A stretch of DNA of 64,000 nt. It comes from Streptomyces pactum. GTDB taxonomy: Bacteria > Actinomycetota > Actinomycetes > Streptomycetales > Streptomycetaceae. Location of the stretch: contig NZ_JACYXC010000001.1 of the NCBI RefSeq assembly GCF_016031615.1, positions 7,006,001 through 7,070,000 of the forward strand. Direction: 5' to 3'. The notes under the pieces were generated by a model. That model searched no databases. It had not been told where the DNA came from and worked only from the letters and a program-made list of their open reading frames with translations. A program made the position numbers and the translations under genes. Shown here one piece after another: positions 26,280-38,200 of this stretch. Each line of letters opens with the position of its first letter. The stretch's first letter is position 1.

Positions 26280-29200
26280 ATGACGTCCGTTGGTGAATTT
26301 CCCGCCGATGAATGGTCCGGTGATGCTCCGCGCGGTCGGCGGAGTACCGCCCCGGCGACGGAGGAGCGGAAGATGCCGTCGCACGGCCGGCAGCCGGGGA
26401 AGGCCGTGGCGGAAGCCACCTGGCCCGCCCTCTTCGAGCGGCAGGTGAGCGGAGCCCGGGACCGTCTCGCGGTGACGGACGGTCGGCACGCCTGGACCTA
26501 CGCGGAGCTGAACGCCCGGGCGGACCGGGTGGCGCACCGGCTCGTCGAGCGGGGTGTGGGCGCGGAGGATCTGGTGGCGGTGGTGATGCCGCGCGGTGCG
26601 GAGCAGGTGGCGGTCATTTTGGGGATCATGAAGGCGGGTGGGGCGTATCTGCCGGTCGATCCGGAGTATCCGGCCGAGCGCATTCATTACCTGCTGCACG
26701 ATGCCCGGCCGGTCCTCGTCCTCACCACCCCGGACGGTGCGGCGGCGCTCCCCGGTGATCTGCCCGGCGGGCTGGTGGTGAGTGATGTTGCCGAGGTGAC
26801 TAAGGGGGGCTCGGAGACCGATCCGACCGACGGTGACCGGCGTGGTGGTCCGCTGACACCTCGTCAGCTGGCCTATGTGATCTACACCTCGGGTTCGACG
26901 GGTCGGCCGAAGGGGGTGCAGGTCACCCATGCCGGGCTGGCGGGGCTGGGTGCCACGCTGGTGGAGCGGTCGGCGGCGGATGCCAGCAGCCGGGTGGCGC
27001 AGCTGGCGTCGCTGAGTTTCGACGCCTCGGTGCTGGAGTACCTCCTCGCCCTCACGGCCGGGGCCACCCTGGTGATCCCCGACCGGCAGCGTCTGGCCGG
27101 TGAGGAGCTGGCCGCCTTCCTCGCCGAGGAGGGCATCACCCACGCCTTCATCCCGCCGTCGGTCCTCGCCACGCTGCCCGAGGGCGCGCACCGGACGCTG
27201 ACCGGCCTGCGGGGTCTGATCGTCGGTGCGGAGGCGTGCCCGCCGGCCCTCGCCGCGACCTGGGCTCCGGGCCGGCACATGACCAACCTCTACGGTCCGA
27301 CCGAGACCACGGTGGCGGCCACCATCAGCCGTCCCCTCACCGACCAGCGGGTCCCCATCGGGTACCCGCTGCTCGACACCCGCCTCTACGTCCTCGACGA
27401 ACGGCTCCGGCTCGCCGCGCCCGGCACCGCGGGAGAGCTGTACATCAACGGCCCCGGCATCACCCGTGGTTACCTGGGCCGGCGGGGACTGACCGCCGAA
27501 CGGTTCGTCGCCGACCCCTACGGCCCGCCGGGCAGCCGGATGTACCGCACCGGGGACCTGGCCCGCTGGAATCCCGACGGGCAGCTGGAATACCTGGGCC
27601 GGACCGACTCCCAGGTGAAGATCCGCGGGCACCGCATCGAGCTGGGTGAGATCGAGGCGGTGCTGGCCGAACTCCCCGAGGTGGCGCGGGCGGTGGTGAC
27701 CACCCACCGGCAGGGCGACGATTCCCCGCGGCTGGTGGCCTACGTGGTGCCCGCCGACCCGGGGGCGTTCTCCGCCGCCGAGGTGCGGGACGCCCTGCGG
27801 CGGCGGCTGCCGGGATACATGGTCCCGGCCAGCATCACCGTGATCGAGGAGGTGCCGCTCACCGCCAACGGCAAGATCGACCACCGGGCGCTGCCGGCAC
27901 CGGAACAGACCACCACCGGCACCGGCCGCGCCCCCCGCACCGCCCAGGAGGAAATCCTGTGCGGCCTCTTCGCCGACGTGCTCGGCGTGCCGTCGGTGAC
28001 CATCGACGACGACTTCTTCGACCTGGGCGGCCACTCGCTGCTCGCCACCAAACTCACCAGCCGCATCCGCACCGCCGTCGGGGCGGAGGCACCGCTGAGG
28101 CTGATCTTCGACGCCCCCACGGTCGCCGCGCTGGCCCCGCTGCTCACCGATCCGCCCGGCCGGCCGGCCCTCACCCCCGCCGAACGGCCGGCACGCCTGC
28201 CGCTCTCACCGGCCCAGCGGCGCCTGTGGTTCCTGCACCGCATGGAAGGGCCGTCGGCGATGTACAACCTGCCGTACGTCCTCCACCTCGCCGGGGAGGT
28301 GGACACGAGGGCGCTGGAAGCGGCGCTGAACGACGTGGTGGCCCGGCACGAGGCGCTGCGCACCACCTTCCCGGAGGGCGAGGAGGGCCCGTACCAGCGG
28401 ATCGCCGACCCCGCGCAGGTACGGTGCGCGGTGCCGGTCCGCCGGATCGGCGCCGACGAACTGCCGGCCGCGGTCGAGGAGACGGCGCGGTACGCCTTCG
28501 ACCTGGCCGCCGACATCCCGGTGCACGCCCGGTTGTTCACCACCGGTCCCCGGGCGTCGGTCCTCGTCCTGGTGCTGCACCACATCGCCGCGGACGGCTG
28601 GTCGCTGCGCCCGCTCGCCGAGGACCTGGTGTCCGCCTACGCGGCGCGCCGGGAGGGGCGGGCGCCGGAGTGGCAGCCGCTGCCGGTGCAGTACGCGGAC
28701 TACACCCTGTGGCAGCGGGAACTCCTCGGCGACCCCGACGGCACCGGCGGCGTGCTGGCCGAGCAGTACGCCTACTGGGCGGCGCAACTGGCCGCGCTGC
28801 CCGAGCAGGTCACCGCCCCCGGCGACCGGCCGCGGCCGGCGGTCGCCTCCCGCGAGGGCGGCTCCACGGTGTTCGACGTCGACCCCGGCCTGCACCGGGC
28901 CGTCACGGAACTCGCCCGCCGCACGGGCAGCACCGTGTACATGGTGCTCCAGGCGGCGCTCGCGGGACTGCTGACCCGGCTGGGCGCCGGGACCGACATC
29001 CCGGTCGGCGGCGCGGTCGCCGGCCGCACCGACGACCGGCTCTCCGACCTGGTCGGCTTCTTCGTCAACATGGTGGTCTTCCGCACCGACACCTCGGGGA
29101 ATCCGTCCTTCGGCGAGCTGCTGGGACGGGTGCGGGAGACCAGCCTGGCCGCGTACTCCCACCAGGACCTGCCCTTCGACACCCTGGTGGCCAAGCTCAA

Positions 29201-32200
29201 CCCCGAGCGCTCCACCGCCCACCACCCGCTGTTCCAGGTGGCCCTGGTCCTCCAGAACAACGACGCGTGGCGCTTCGAACTGGAGGGCCTGCGGGTCAGC
29301 GCGGACCTGGCCCCGACCGGCACCGCCCGCTACGACCTGCTGCTCAGCGTCACCGAGTCCCGCCACGACCCGAGTGGCGCGCCGGCCGGCATGTCGGTGG
29401 TGGTGGAGTACGCGACCGACCTGTACGACCCGGCCACCGTGGAGGCGTTCTTCACCCGGTGGGTGCGGTTGCTGCGCGCGGCGTGCGCCGATCCGTCGGT
29501 GCGCATCGGCGGCGCGGAGATCCTGCACGAGGACGAACGCCACCAGCTGCTGGACGGCTTCGGCCGCGGCACGCGGGGGCCGTCCCCGGCGACCTGGCCG
29601 GAGCTGTTCCGGGCCAGGGCGGCGGCGTCCCCCTCGGCCCCGGCGCTCGTGCACGGCGGCACCACCTGGACCTACGCGGAGCTGAACGCCCGGGCGGACC
29701 GGGTGGCGCACCGGCTCATCGAGCGGGGTGCGGGTGCGGAGGATCTGGTGGCGGTGGTGATGCCGCGCGGTGCGGAGCAGGTGGCGGTCATTTTGGGGAT
29801 CATGAAGGCGGGTGGGGCGTATCTGCCGGTCGATCCGGAGTACCCGGCCGAGCGCATTCACTACCTGCTGCACGATGCCCGGCCGGTCCTCGTCCTCACC
29901 ACCCCGGACAGCGCAGCGGCCCTCCCCGGTGACCTGCCGGACGGGCTGGTGGTGAGTGATGCGGCCGAGGTGACGGAGGAGGGCCCTGAGACCGATCCGT
30001 GTGACGGTGACCGGCGCGGTGGTCCGCTGTCGCCGCGTCATCTGGCTTATGTGATCTACACCTCGGGTTCGACGGGTCGGCCGAAGGGGGTGCAGGTCAC
30101 CCATGCCGGGCTGGCGGGGCTGGGGGCGACGCTGGTGGAGCGGTCGGCGGCGGACGCGGGCAGCCGGGTGGCGCAGCTGGCGTCGCTGAGTTTCGACGCC
30201 TCGGTGCTGGAGTACCTCCTCGCCCTCACGGCCGGGGCCACCCTGGTGATCCCCGACCGGCAGCGTCTGGCCGGCGAGGAGCTGGCCGCCTTCCTCGCCG
30301 AGGAGGCCATCACCCACGCCTTCATCCCTCCGTCGGTCCTGGCCGCACTTCCGGACCACGCGTACCGGACGCTGACCGGCCTGCGGGGTCTGATCGTCGG
30401 TGCCGAGGCGTGCCCGCCGGCGCTGGCGGCGACCTGGGCTCCGGGCCGGCACATGACCAACCTCTACGGTCCGACCGAGACCACGGTGGCCGCCACCATC
30501 AGCCGTCCCCTCACCGACCACCGGGTCCCCATCGGGTACCCGCTGCTCGACACCCGCCTGTACGTCCTCGACGAACAGCTCGGACTGCTGCCGCCGGGCG
30601 CCCCGGGCGAGCTGTACATCAACGGCCCGGGCATCACCCGGGGTTATCTGGACCGCCCCGCCCTGACGGCCGAGCGCTTCGTCGCCGACCCGTACGGTGC
30701 GCCGGGCGGCCGGATGTACCGCACCGGGGACCTGGTCCGCTGGGACTCCGACGGGCAGCTGGAATACCTGGGCCGATCGGACTCCCAGGTGAAGATCCGC
30801 GGGCACCGCATCGAGCTGGGTGAGGTCGAGGCGGTGCTGGCCGAACTCCCCGAGGTGGCGCGGGCGGTGGTGACCACCCACCGGCAGGGCGACGATTCCC
30901 CGCGGCTGGTGGCCTACGTGGTGCCGGGTGACCGCGACGCCTTCTCCGCCGCCGAGGTGCGGGACGCCCTGCGGCGGCGGCTGCCGGGATACATGGTCCC
31001 GGCCAGCATCACCGTGATCGAGGAGGTGCCGCTCACCGCCAACGGCAAGATCGACCACCGGGCACTGCCGGCACCGGAACAGACCACCGCCGGCACCGGC
31101 CGCGCCCCCCGTACCCCGCGGGAGGAGATCCTGTGCGGCCTCTTCGCGGAGGTGCTGGATCTGTCGTCGGTGACCATCGACGACGACTTCTTCGACCTGG
31201 GCGGCCACTCCCTGCTCGCCACCAAACTCACCAGCCGCATCCGCACCGCCCTCGGCGCCGAGGTCCCGCTGCGCGCCCTGTTCACGGCACCGACCGTCGC
31301 CGGGCTCTGCGCGTACCTGTCCGCCTCCGGCGACAGCGCCCGGGTGCGGCCGGACCTGGTGCCGGCCGCGCGGCCGGACCGGCTGCCGCTGTCCCCGGGC
31401 CAGCGGCGGCTGTGGTTCCTGCACAAGCTCCAGGGGCCCTCGGCGACGTACAACCTGCCCTACGTCCTCCACCTCACCGGCGAGGTGGACCAGGAGGCCC
31501 TGGCCGCCGCGGTGGGCGATGTGGTGTCCCGGCACGAGGCGCTGCGCACCACCTTCCCGGAGGGTGAGGAGGGCCCGTACCAGCGGATCGCCGACCCGGC
31601 GCGGACGCCGTTCACGGTGCCGGTCCGCCGGATCGGCGCCGGCGACCTGGCCGGTGCCGTGGAGGAGGAGGCACGGCACACCTTCGACCTCGCCACCGAC
31701 CTCCCGGTACGCGCCCGGCTGTTCATCACCGGGCCCGAGACCTCGGTGCTGGTCCTGGTGCTGCACCACATCGCGGCCGACGGCTGGTCGGTGAACCCGC
31801 TCACCCAGGACCTGATGGCCGCCTACGCGGCCCGTCGGGAGGGGCGGGCCCCGGAGTGGGAGCCGCTGCCGGTGCAGTACGCGGACTACACGCTCTGGCA
31901 GCGGCAGGTCCTGGGGGACGCGGACGATCCGGACAGTGTGCTGTCGCGGCAGTACGCCTACTGGGCCGAGCAACTGGCGGGCCTTCCCGAGCACGTCACG
32001 GTGCCCGGGGACCGGCCACGCCCGGAAGCCCTTTCCCACGCCGGTGACACCGCCGTCTTCCCGCTGGACGCCGAGGTGCACCGGGCCGTCACCGGGCTCG
32101 CCCGCCGCACCGGCAGCACCGTGTACATGGTGCTCCAGGCGGCGCTGGCGGCGCTGCTGACCCGGCTGGGTGCCGGGACCGACATCCCGGTCGGCGGCGG

Positions 32201-35200
32201 TGTCGCCGGCCGCACCGACGACCGGCTCAACCGGCTCGTCGGTCTCTTCGTCAACATGGTGGTGTTCCGCACCGACACCTCCGGGGATCCGGAGTTCGGC
32301 GAGCTGCTGGGGAGGGTGCGGGAGACCAGCCTGGCCGCGTACACCCACCAGGACCTGCCGTTCGACACCTTGGTGGCCAAGCTCAACCCGGAGCGTTCCA
32401 CCGCCCACCACCCGCTGTTCCAGGTGGCACTGGTCCTCCAGAACAACGACGACTGGCACTTCGCACCGGAGGGCCTGCGGGCCCGGGCCGAACTGGCCCC
32501 GACCGGGACGTCCCGGCAGGACATGCTCCTCAGCGTCACCGAGAGCTTTGAGGACCGGCGCGAGCCGGCCGGGATGACCGTCACGGTGGAGTACGCCACC
32601 GACCTGTACGACCCGGCCACCGTGGCGGCGTTCGTCGCCCGGTGGGAGCGGCTGCTGCGGGCGGTGTGCGCCGATCCCGCGGTCCGTATCGGCGCCGTCG
32701 ACGTCCTCGGCCCGCAGGAGCGCGACCGGCTCCTGGTCCGCTGCGGGCGCGGCGACCCGGCACCGGACCGGGAGACCTGGCCGCGGCTGTTCCAGGCCCA
32801 GGTGGCCGCGACCCCGACCGCCCCGGCGCTCGTGCACGGCGGGACCACCTGGACCTACGCGGATCTGAACGCCCGGGCGAACCGGATCGCGCACTGGCTC
32901 ATCGGTGAGGGCGCCGCCCCGGAACGCCTGGTGGGCGTGGCCATGCCGCGCGGCGCGGAACAGATCGCGGTCATCCTCGGCATCCTGAAGGCGGGCGCCG
33001 GCTTCCTGCCCGTCGATCCCGGCTATCCGCCCGAACGCATCCGGTACGTCCTGGACGACGCCCGGCCCGCGCTCACCCTCACCACCGAGGACACCGCGGC
33101 GGACTTCCCGCAGGGCCTGCCCACCCGGCTGGTCGCCGTCGACACCGCCGGCATCCGCGCGGTGTGGCGGACGTGCCGGTCCACCGATCCCGGCGACGCC
33201 GACCGCCCCGTCCCGCTGCTGCCGGAGAACACCGCCTACACCATCTACACCTCGGGCACCACCGGCCGACCCAAGGGCGTGACCGTCACCCACGCCGGGC
33301 TCGCCGCACTCCGCGCCACGCAGACCGGACGCTTCGGCTTCGGACCCGGCTCCCGGGTCCTGCAGTTCGCCTCCGTCAGCTTCGACGCCGCGGTGTGGGA
33401 ACTCACCGCGGCCCTGCACTCCGGCGCGACGCTCGTGGTGCCCGACCAGGACCGGCTCGCCGGCCAGGAGCTGACCCGGGTGCTCGCCGAGGAGCGGATC
33501 ACCCACGCCACCCTGCCGCCCTCGGTGCTGGCCACCCTCTCCGCCGGCGACCCGGCCGCGCTGACCGGTCTGCGGTCGCTGATCACCGCCGGCGAGGCCC
33601 TGCCGCCCCACCTGGCCGCGCGCTGGGCACCCGGCCGCTCCCTGCACAACGGCTACGGCCCGACCGAGAACACCGTCTGCGCCACCATCAGCCCGCCGCT
33701 GACCGGTGAACGGGCACCCATCGGCACCCCCGTCACCGGCACCGCCGTGTACGTCCTCGACGGCAACCTCCGGCTGCTGCCGCCGCACGCCCCCGGGGAG
33801 CTGTACCTCTCCGGTGCCGGCCTGGCCCGCGGCTACCTGCGCCGGCCGGTCCTGACCGCCGAACGGTTCGTCGCCGACCCGTACGGTCCGCCGGGCGGCC
33901 GGATGTACCGCACCGGGGACCTGGTCCGGTGGAACTCCGACGGGCAGCTGGAGTACCTGGGCCGCACCGACAGCCAGGTGCAGATCCGCGGCCACCGCGT
34001 CGAACCGGGCGAGATCGAAGCCGCGCTCGCCGAACAGCCCGGCATCGCGCAGGCCGTCGTCACCACGTACCGGGCCGGTTCCGACGACGTACGGCTGGTC
34101 GCCTACGCGGTGCCCGGGGAGGAGACCGGTTTCAGCGCGGAACGGGTCCGTGAGGCGCTGCGCCGCCGGCTGCCCGGCCACATGGTCCCCGCCTGGGTCA
34201 TCACCATCGACCGCGTGCCGCTCACCCCCAGCGGCAAGGTCGACCACCGGGCGCTCCCCGCCCCCGCGGCCACGTCGTCCGCCCGGGGCCGGCCGCCGCG
34301 CACCCCGCGGGAGGAGATCCTGTGCGCGCTCTTCGCGGAGGTGCTGGATGTGCCGTCGGTGACCATCGACGACGACTTCTTCGACCTGGGCGGCCACTCG
34401 CTGCTCGCCACCAAGCTCACCACCCGTGTCCGCTCGGCCCTCGGGGCGGAGGTGCCGCTGCGGCTGCTCTTCGAGGCGCCCACCGTCGCGCTGCTCGCCC
34501 CCCGCCTCGGCGACGCATCGTCCCGTACCCCGCTCACCGCCCTGCCCCGGCCCGCCCGCGTTCCGCTGTCCTCAGCCCAGCAGCGGCTGTGGTTCCTGCA
34601 CCAGCTGGAAGGCCCCTCGCCCACCTACAACATGCCCTTCGTGCTGCGACTGACCGGCACGCTCGACGAGAGGGCGCTGGCGGCGGCGCTGGACGACGTC
34701 GTGGCGCGCCACGAAGCGCTGCGGACGGTGTTCCCCGAGGACGGCGGCAAGCCGTACCAGCACGTTCTCACGCCCGAACAGGCCCGGGTGGAGCTGGTGT
34801 CCACATCCGTGGCGCCCGAGGAGGTCACCGGGCTGCTGACCGCGGCCGCCCGTCACTCCTTCGACCTGACGACGAGCATTCCGTTGGGTGCATGGCTGTT
34901 CACCACCGGCCCCCAGACCTCGGTGCTGGTCCTGGTGCTGCACCACATCGCCGGGGACGGCTGGTCGCTGCGGCCGCTCGCCGACGATCTGATGGCCGCG
35001 TACGCGGCGCGCCGGGAGGGGCGGGCGCCGGAGCGGGAGCCGCTGCCGGTGCAGTACGCGGACTACAGCCTGTGGCAGCGGCAGGTCCTGGGGGACGCGG
35101 ACGATCCGGGCAGTGTGCTGTCGCGGCAGTACGCCTACTGGGCGCAGCAGTTGACGGGCGTTCCCGAGCACGTCACGGTGCCCGGGGACCGGCCGCGCCC

Positions 35201-38200
35201 GGAGGCCCTCTCCTTCGCCGGTGACACCGCCGTGTTCGAGCTGGACGCCGAGGTGCACCGGGCGGTCACCGGGCTCGCCCGCCGTTCCGGGACCACCGTG
35301 TACATGGTGCTGCAGGCGGCGCTGGCTGCGCTGCTGACCCGGCTGGGTGCCGGGACCGACATCCCGGTCGGCGGCGGTGTCGCCGGGCGCACCGACGACA
35401 AGCTCGGCGGATTGGTCGGCCTGTTCGTCAACATGCTGGTGTTCCGTACCGACACCTCCGGGGATCCGGAGTTCGGCGAGCTGCTGGGACGGGTGCGGGA
35501 GACCAGCCTGGCCGCGTACTCCCACCAGGACCTGCCCTTCGACACCCTGGTGGCCAAGCTCAACCCCGAACGCTCCACCGCCCACCACCCGCTGTTCCAG
35601 GTCGCCCTGGTCCTCCAGAACAACACGGAGGCGCGCTTCGAACTGCCCGGCCTCCAGGTCCGTCAGGAATTCACCGCCACCGGCACCGCCCGCTACGACA
35701 TGCTGCTCAGTGTCCTGGAGTCCTTCCACGAGCGCGGGGCGCCCGCCGGACTGACGGCGGCGGTGGAGTATTCGACCGACCTGTACGACCGGGGGACGGT
35801 GGAGGCGTTCGTCGCCCGCTGGACACGGCTGCTGCGCGCGGTGTGCGCCGACCCGTCGCTGCGCATCGGCGCCGTGGACCTGCTCGACGCGGGGGAGCGG
35901 AAGCGGTTGGACGTCCTCGGCCAGGGGCCGCGGGGGCCGGTGGCGGCGACCTGGCCCGAGCTGATCCGGGCGCGGGTGGCGGCGACCCCCGAGGCACCCG
36001 CACTGGTGTGCGGCGGGACCGGCTGGACGTACCGCGAACTCGACGCCCGGGCCAACCGGGTGGCGCACTGGCTCATCGGCCGGGGCATCGGCCCGGAGGA
36101 CCTGGTGGCGGTGGTCATGCCGCGCGGCGCCGAGCAGGTCGCGGTCGGCCTGGGGATCATGAAGGCGGGTGGTGCGTATCTGCCGGTCGATCCGGAGTAC
36201 CCGGCCGAGCGCATCCGCTACCTCCTGCACGACGCCCGGCCCGCCCTCGTCCTCACCGTCCGGGCCGCCGCGGCGTCCCTGCCCGGCGACCTGCCCGCCC
36301 GACCGGTCGCCGTCGACTCCGCCGAGGTCGCCACGGAGTGGAACGGGTGCGCGGAGACCGATCCCACGGATGCCGACCGGAGCGCCCCGCTACGGCCCGG
36401 GCACACCGCGTACGTGATCTACACCTCGGGCACCACGGGCCGCCCCAAGGGGGTGCAGGTCACCCATGCCGGGCTCGCCGGGCTGGGGGCCACGCTGGTG
36501 GAACGGACGGCGGCGGACGCCGGTAGCCGGGTGGCGCAGCTGGCCTCGACCAGCTTCGACGCCTCGGTACTGGAGTACCTGCTGGCGTTCGGCGCCGGCG
36601 CCACCCTGGTGATCCCCGAGCAGCAGAGGCCGGCCGGTGAGGAACTGGCCGCCTTCCTCGCCGGGGAGCGCATCACCCACGCGCTGATCCCGCCGTCGGT
36701 CCTGGCCACCCTCCCCGAGGACGCCCACCGGACCCTGACCGGCCTGCGCGGCCTCCTGGTGGGTGCGGAGGCGTGCCCGCCCGCGCTCGCCGCCACCTGG
36801 GCCACGGGCCGGCGTCTGGTCAACGCCTACGGCCCCACCGAGGCGACCGTGGCCGTGGCCATGAGCCGCCCGCTCGCCGACGGCCGCGTACCCCTCGGCC
36901 ACCCGCTGCCCGGCACCCGCCTCCACGTCCTCGACGACCGTCTCCGGCCCGCGCCCCCCGGCGCCCCGGGCGAGCTGTACCTCTCCGGTGCCGGCCTGGC
37001 CCGCGGCTACCTCGGCCGCCCGGCCCCGACCGGTGAACGGTTCGTCGCCGACCCGTACGGTCCGCCGGGCGGCCGGATGTACCGCACCGGGGACCTGGTC
37101 CGGTGGAACTCCGACGGGCAGCTGGAGTACCTGGGCCGCACCGACTCCCAGGTCAAGATCCGCGGCCACCGCATCGAACCCGGCGAGATCGAGACCGTCC
37201 TGGCCGAACACCCCGGCGTGGCACGCGCGGTGGTCGTCCCCCACCGCCCGGAGGGGAGCGACGACGTCCGGCTGGCCGCCTACGTGGTGCCCGCCGCGGG
37301 CGAGGGGGCACCGGACGGAGACGCGCCCGGGGAGTGGCGCTCCATCTACGACACCGTCTACCGCGAGGCGCAGCACAGCCCGTCCGGTGACTTCCACGGC
37401 TGGAACAGCACCTACACCGGGAAGCCGATCCCGTTGGCGGAGATGGAGGAGTGGCGGGCCGCGGCCGTCGAGGCGGTCCTGGAACACCGGCCGCGGCGGG
37501 TGCTGGAGATCGGTGCCGGCTCGGGGCTGCTGCTGGGGCCGATCGCCCCACGGGTGGAGAGCTACTGGGCCACCGACCTGTCCCCGGTCTCCGCCGACCA
37601 CCTGGCCGCCCGGGCCCGGGAACACGGCTGGGAGCATGTCGAGGTGCGCTGCCGGCCGGCCGACGACTTCACCGGCATCCCCGCCGGTTTCTTCGACACC
37701 GTCGTCCTCAACTCCGTCATCCAGTACTTCCCCCACCGTCGCTACCTCACCGACGTCCTCGACCAGGCCCTCGAACGGCTCGCCCCCGGCGGCCGGATCG
37801 TCCTCGGCGACATCCGCAACCTCGCCACCCACCACGCCCTCCTCAACGCGGTGCACAGCCGCACCGCGCCCGACACCGCCACCCTGCACCGCACCACCCA
37901 GCAGGCCCTGCTCAACGAGGAGGAACTCCTGGTCCACCCGGACTTCTTCGACGGCTACGCCCGCACCAACCCCCGCGTCACCGGGGTGGACGTCCGCCTC
38001 CAGCACGGGGCGATCCACCACGAACTCGCCCGCCACCGCTACACCGCCACCCTCCACACCACTCCCGCACAACCGGTCCCGCTGCGGGACATCCCCACCG
38101 TCGCCTGGCCGGGAGACGGGACCACCGCCGCCGGGCCGGACCACGCCGCCGCCCTGCTCGCCCGCCTCACCGAAGAGCACCCGGGGCCGGTCCGCGTCAC

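Noticed and set aside
25981..26283. 100-codon frame ending in ATGA that overlaps the NRPS start, suggesting a coupled upstream gene
   Set aside because: Third-position GC is much lower than in real genes here, there is no RBS before ATG 25981 and no recognisable domain; the low GC reflects the promoter region.
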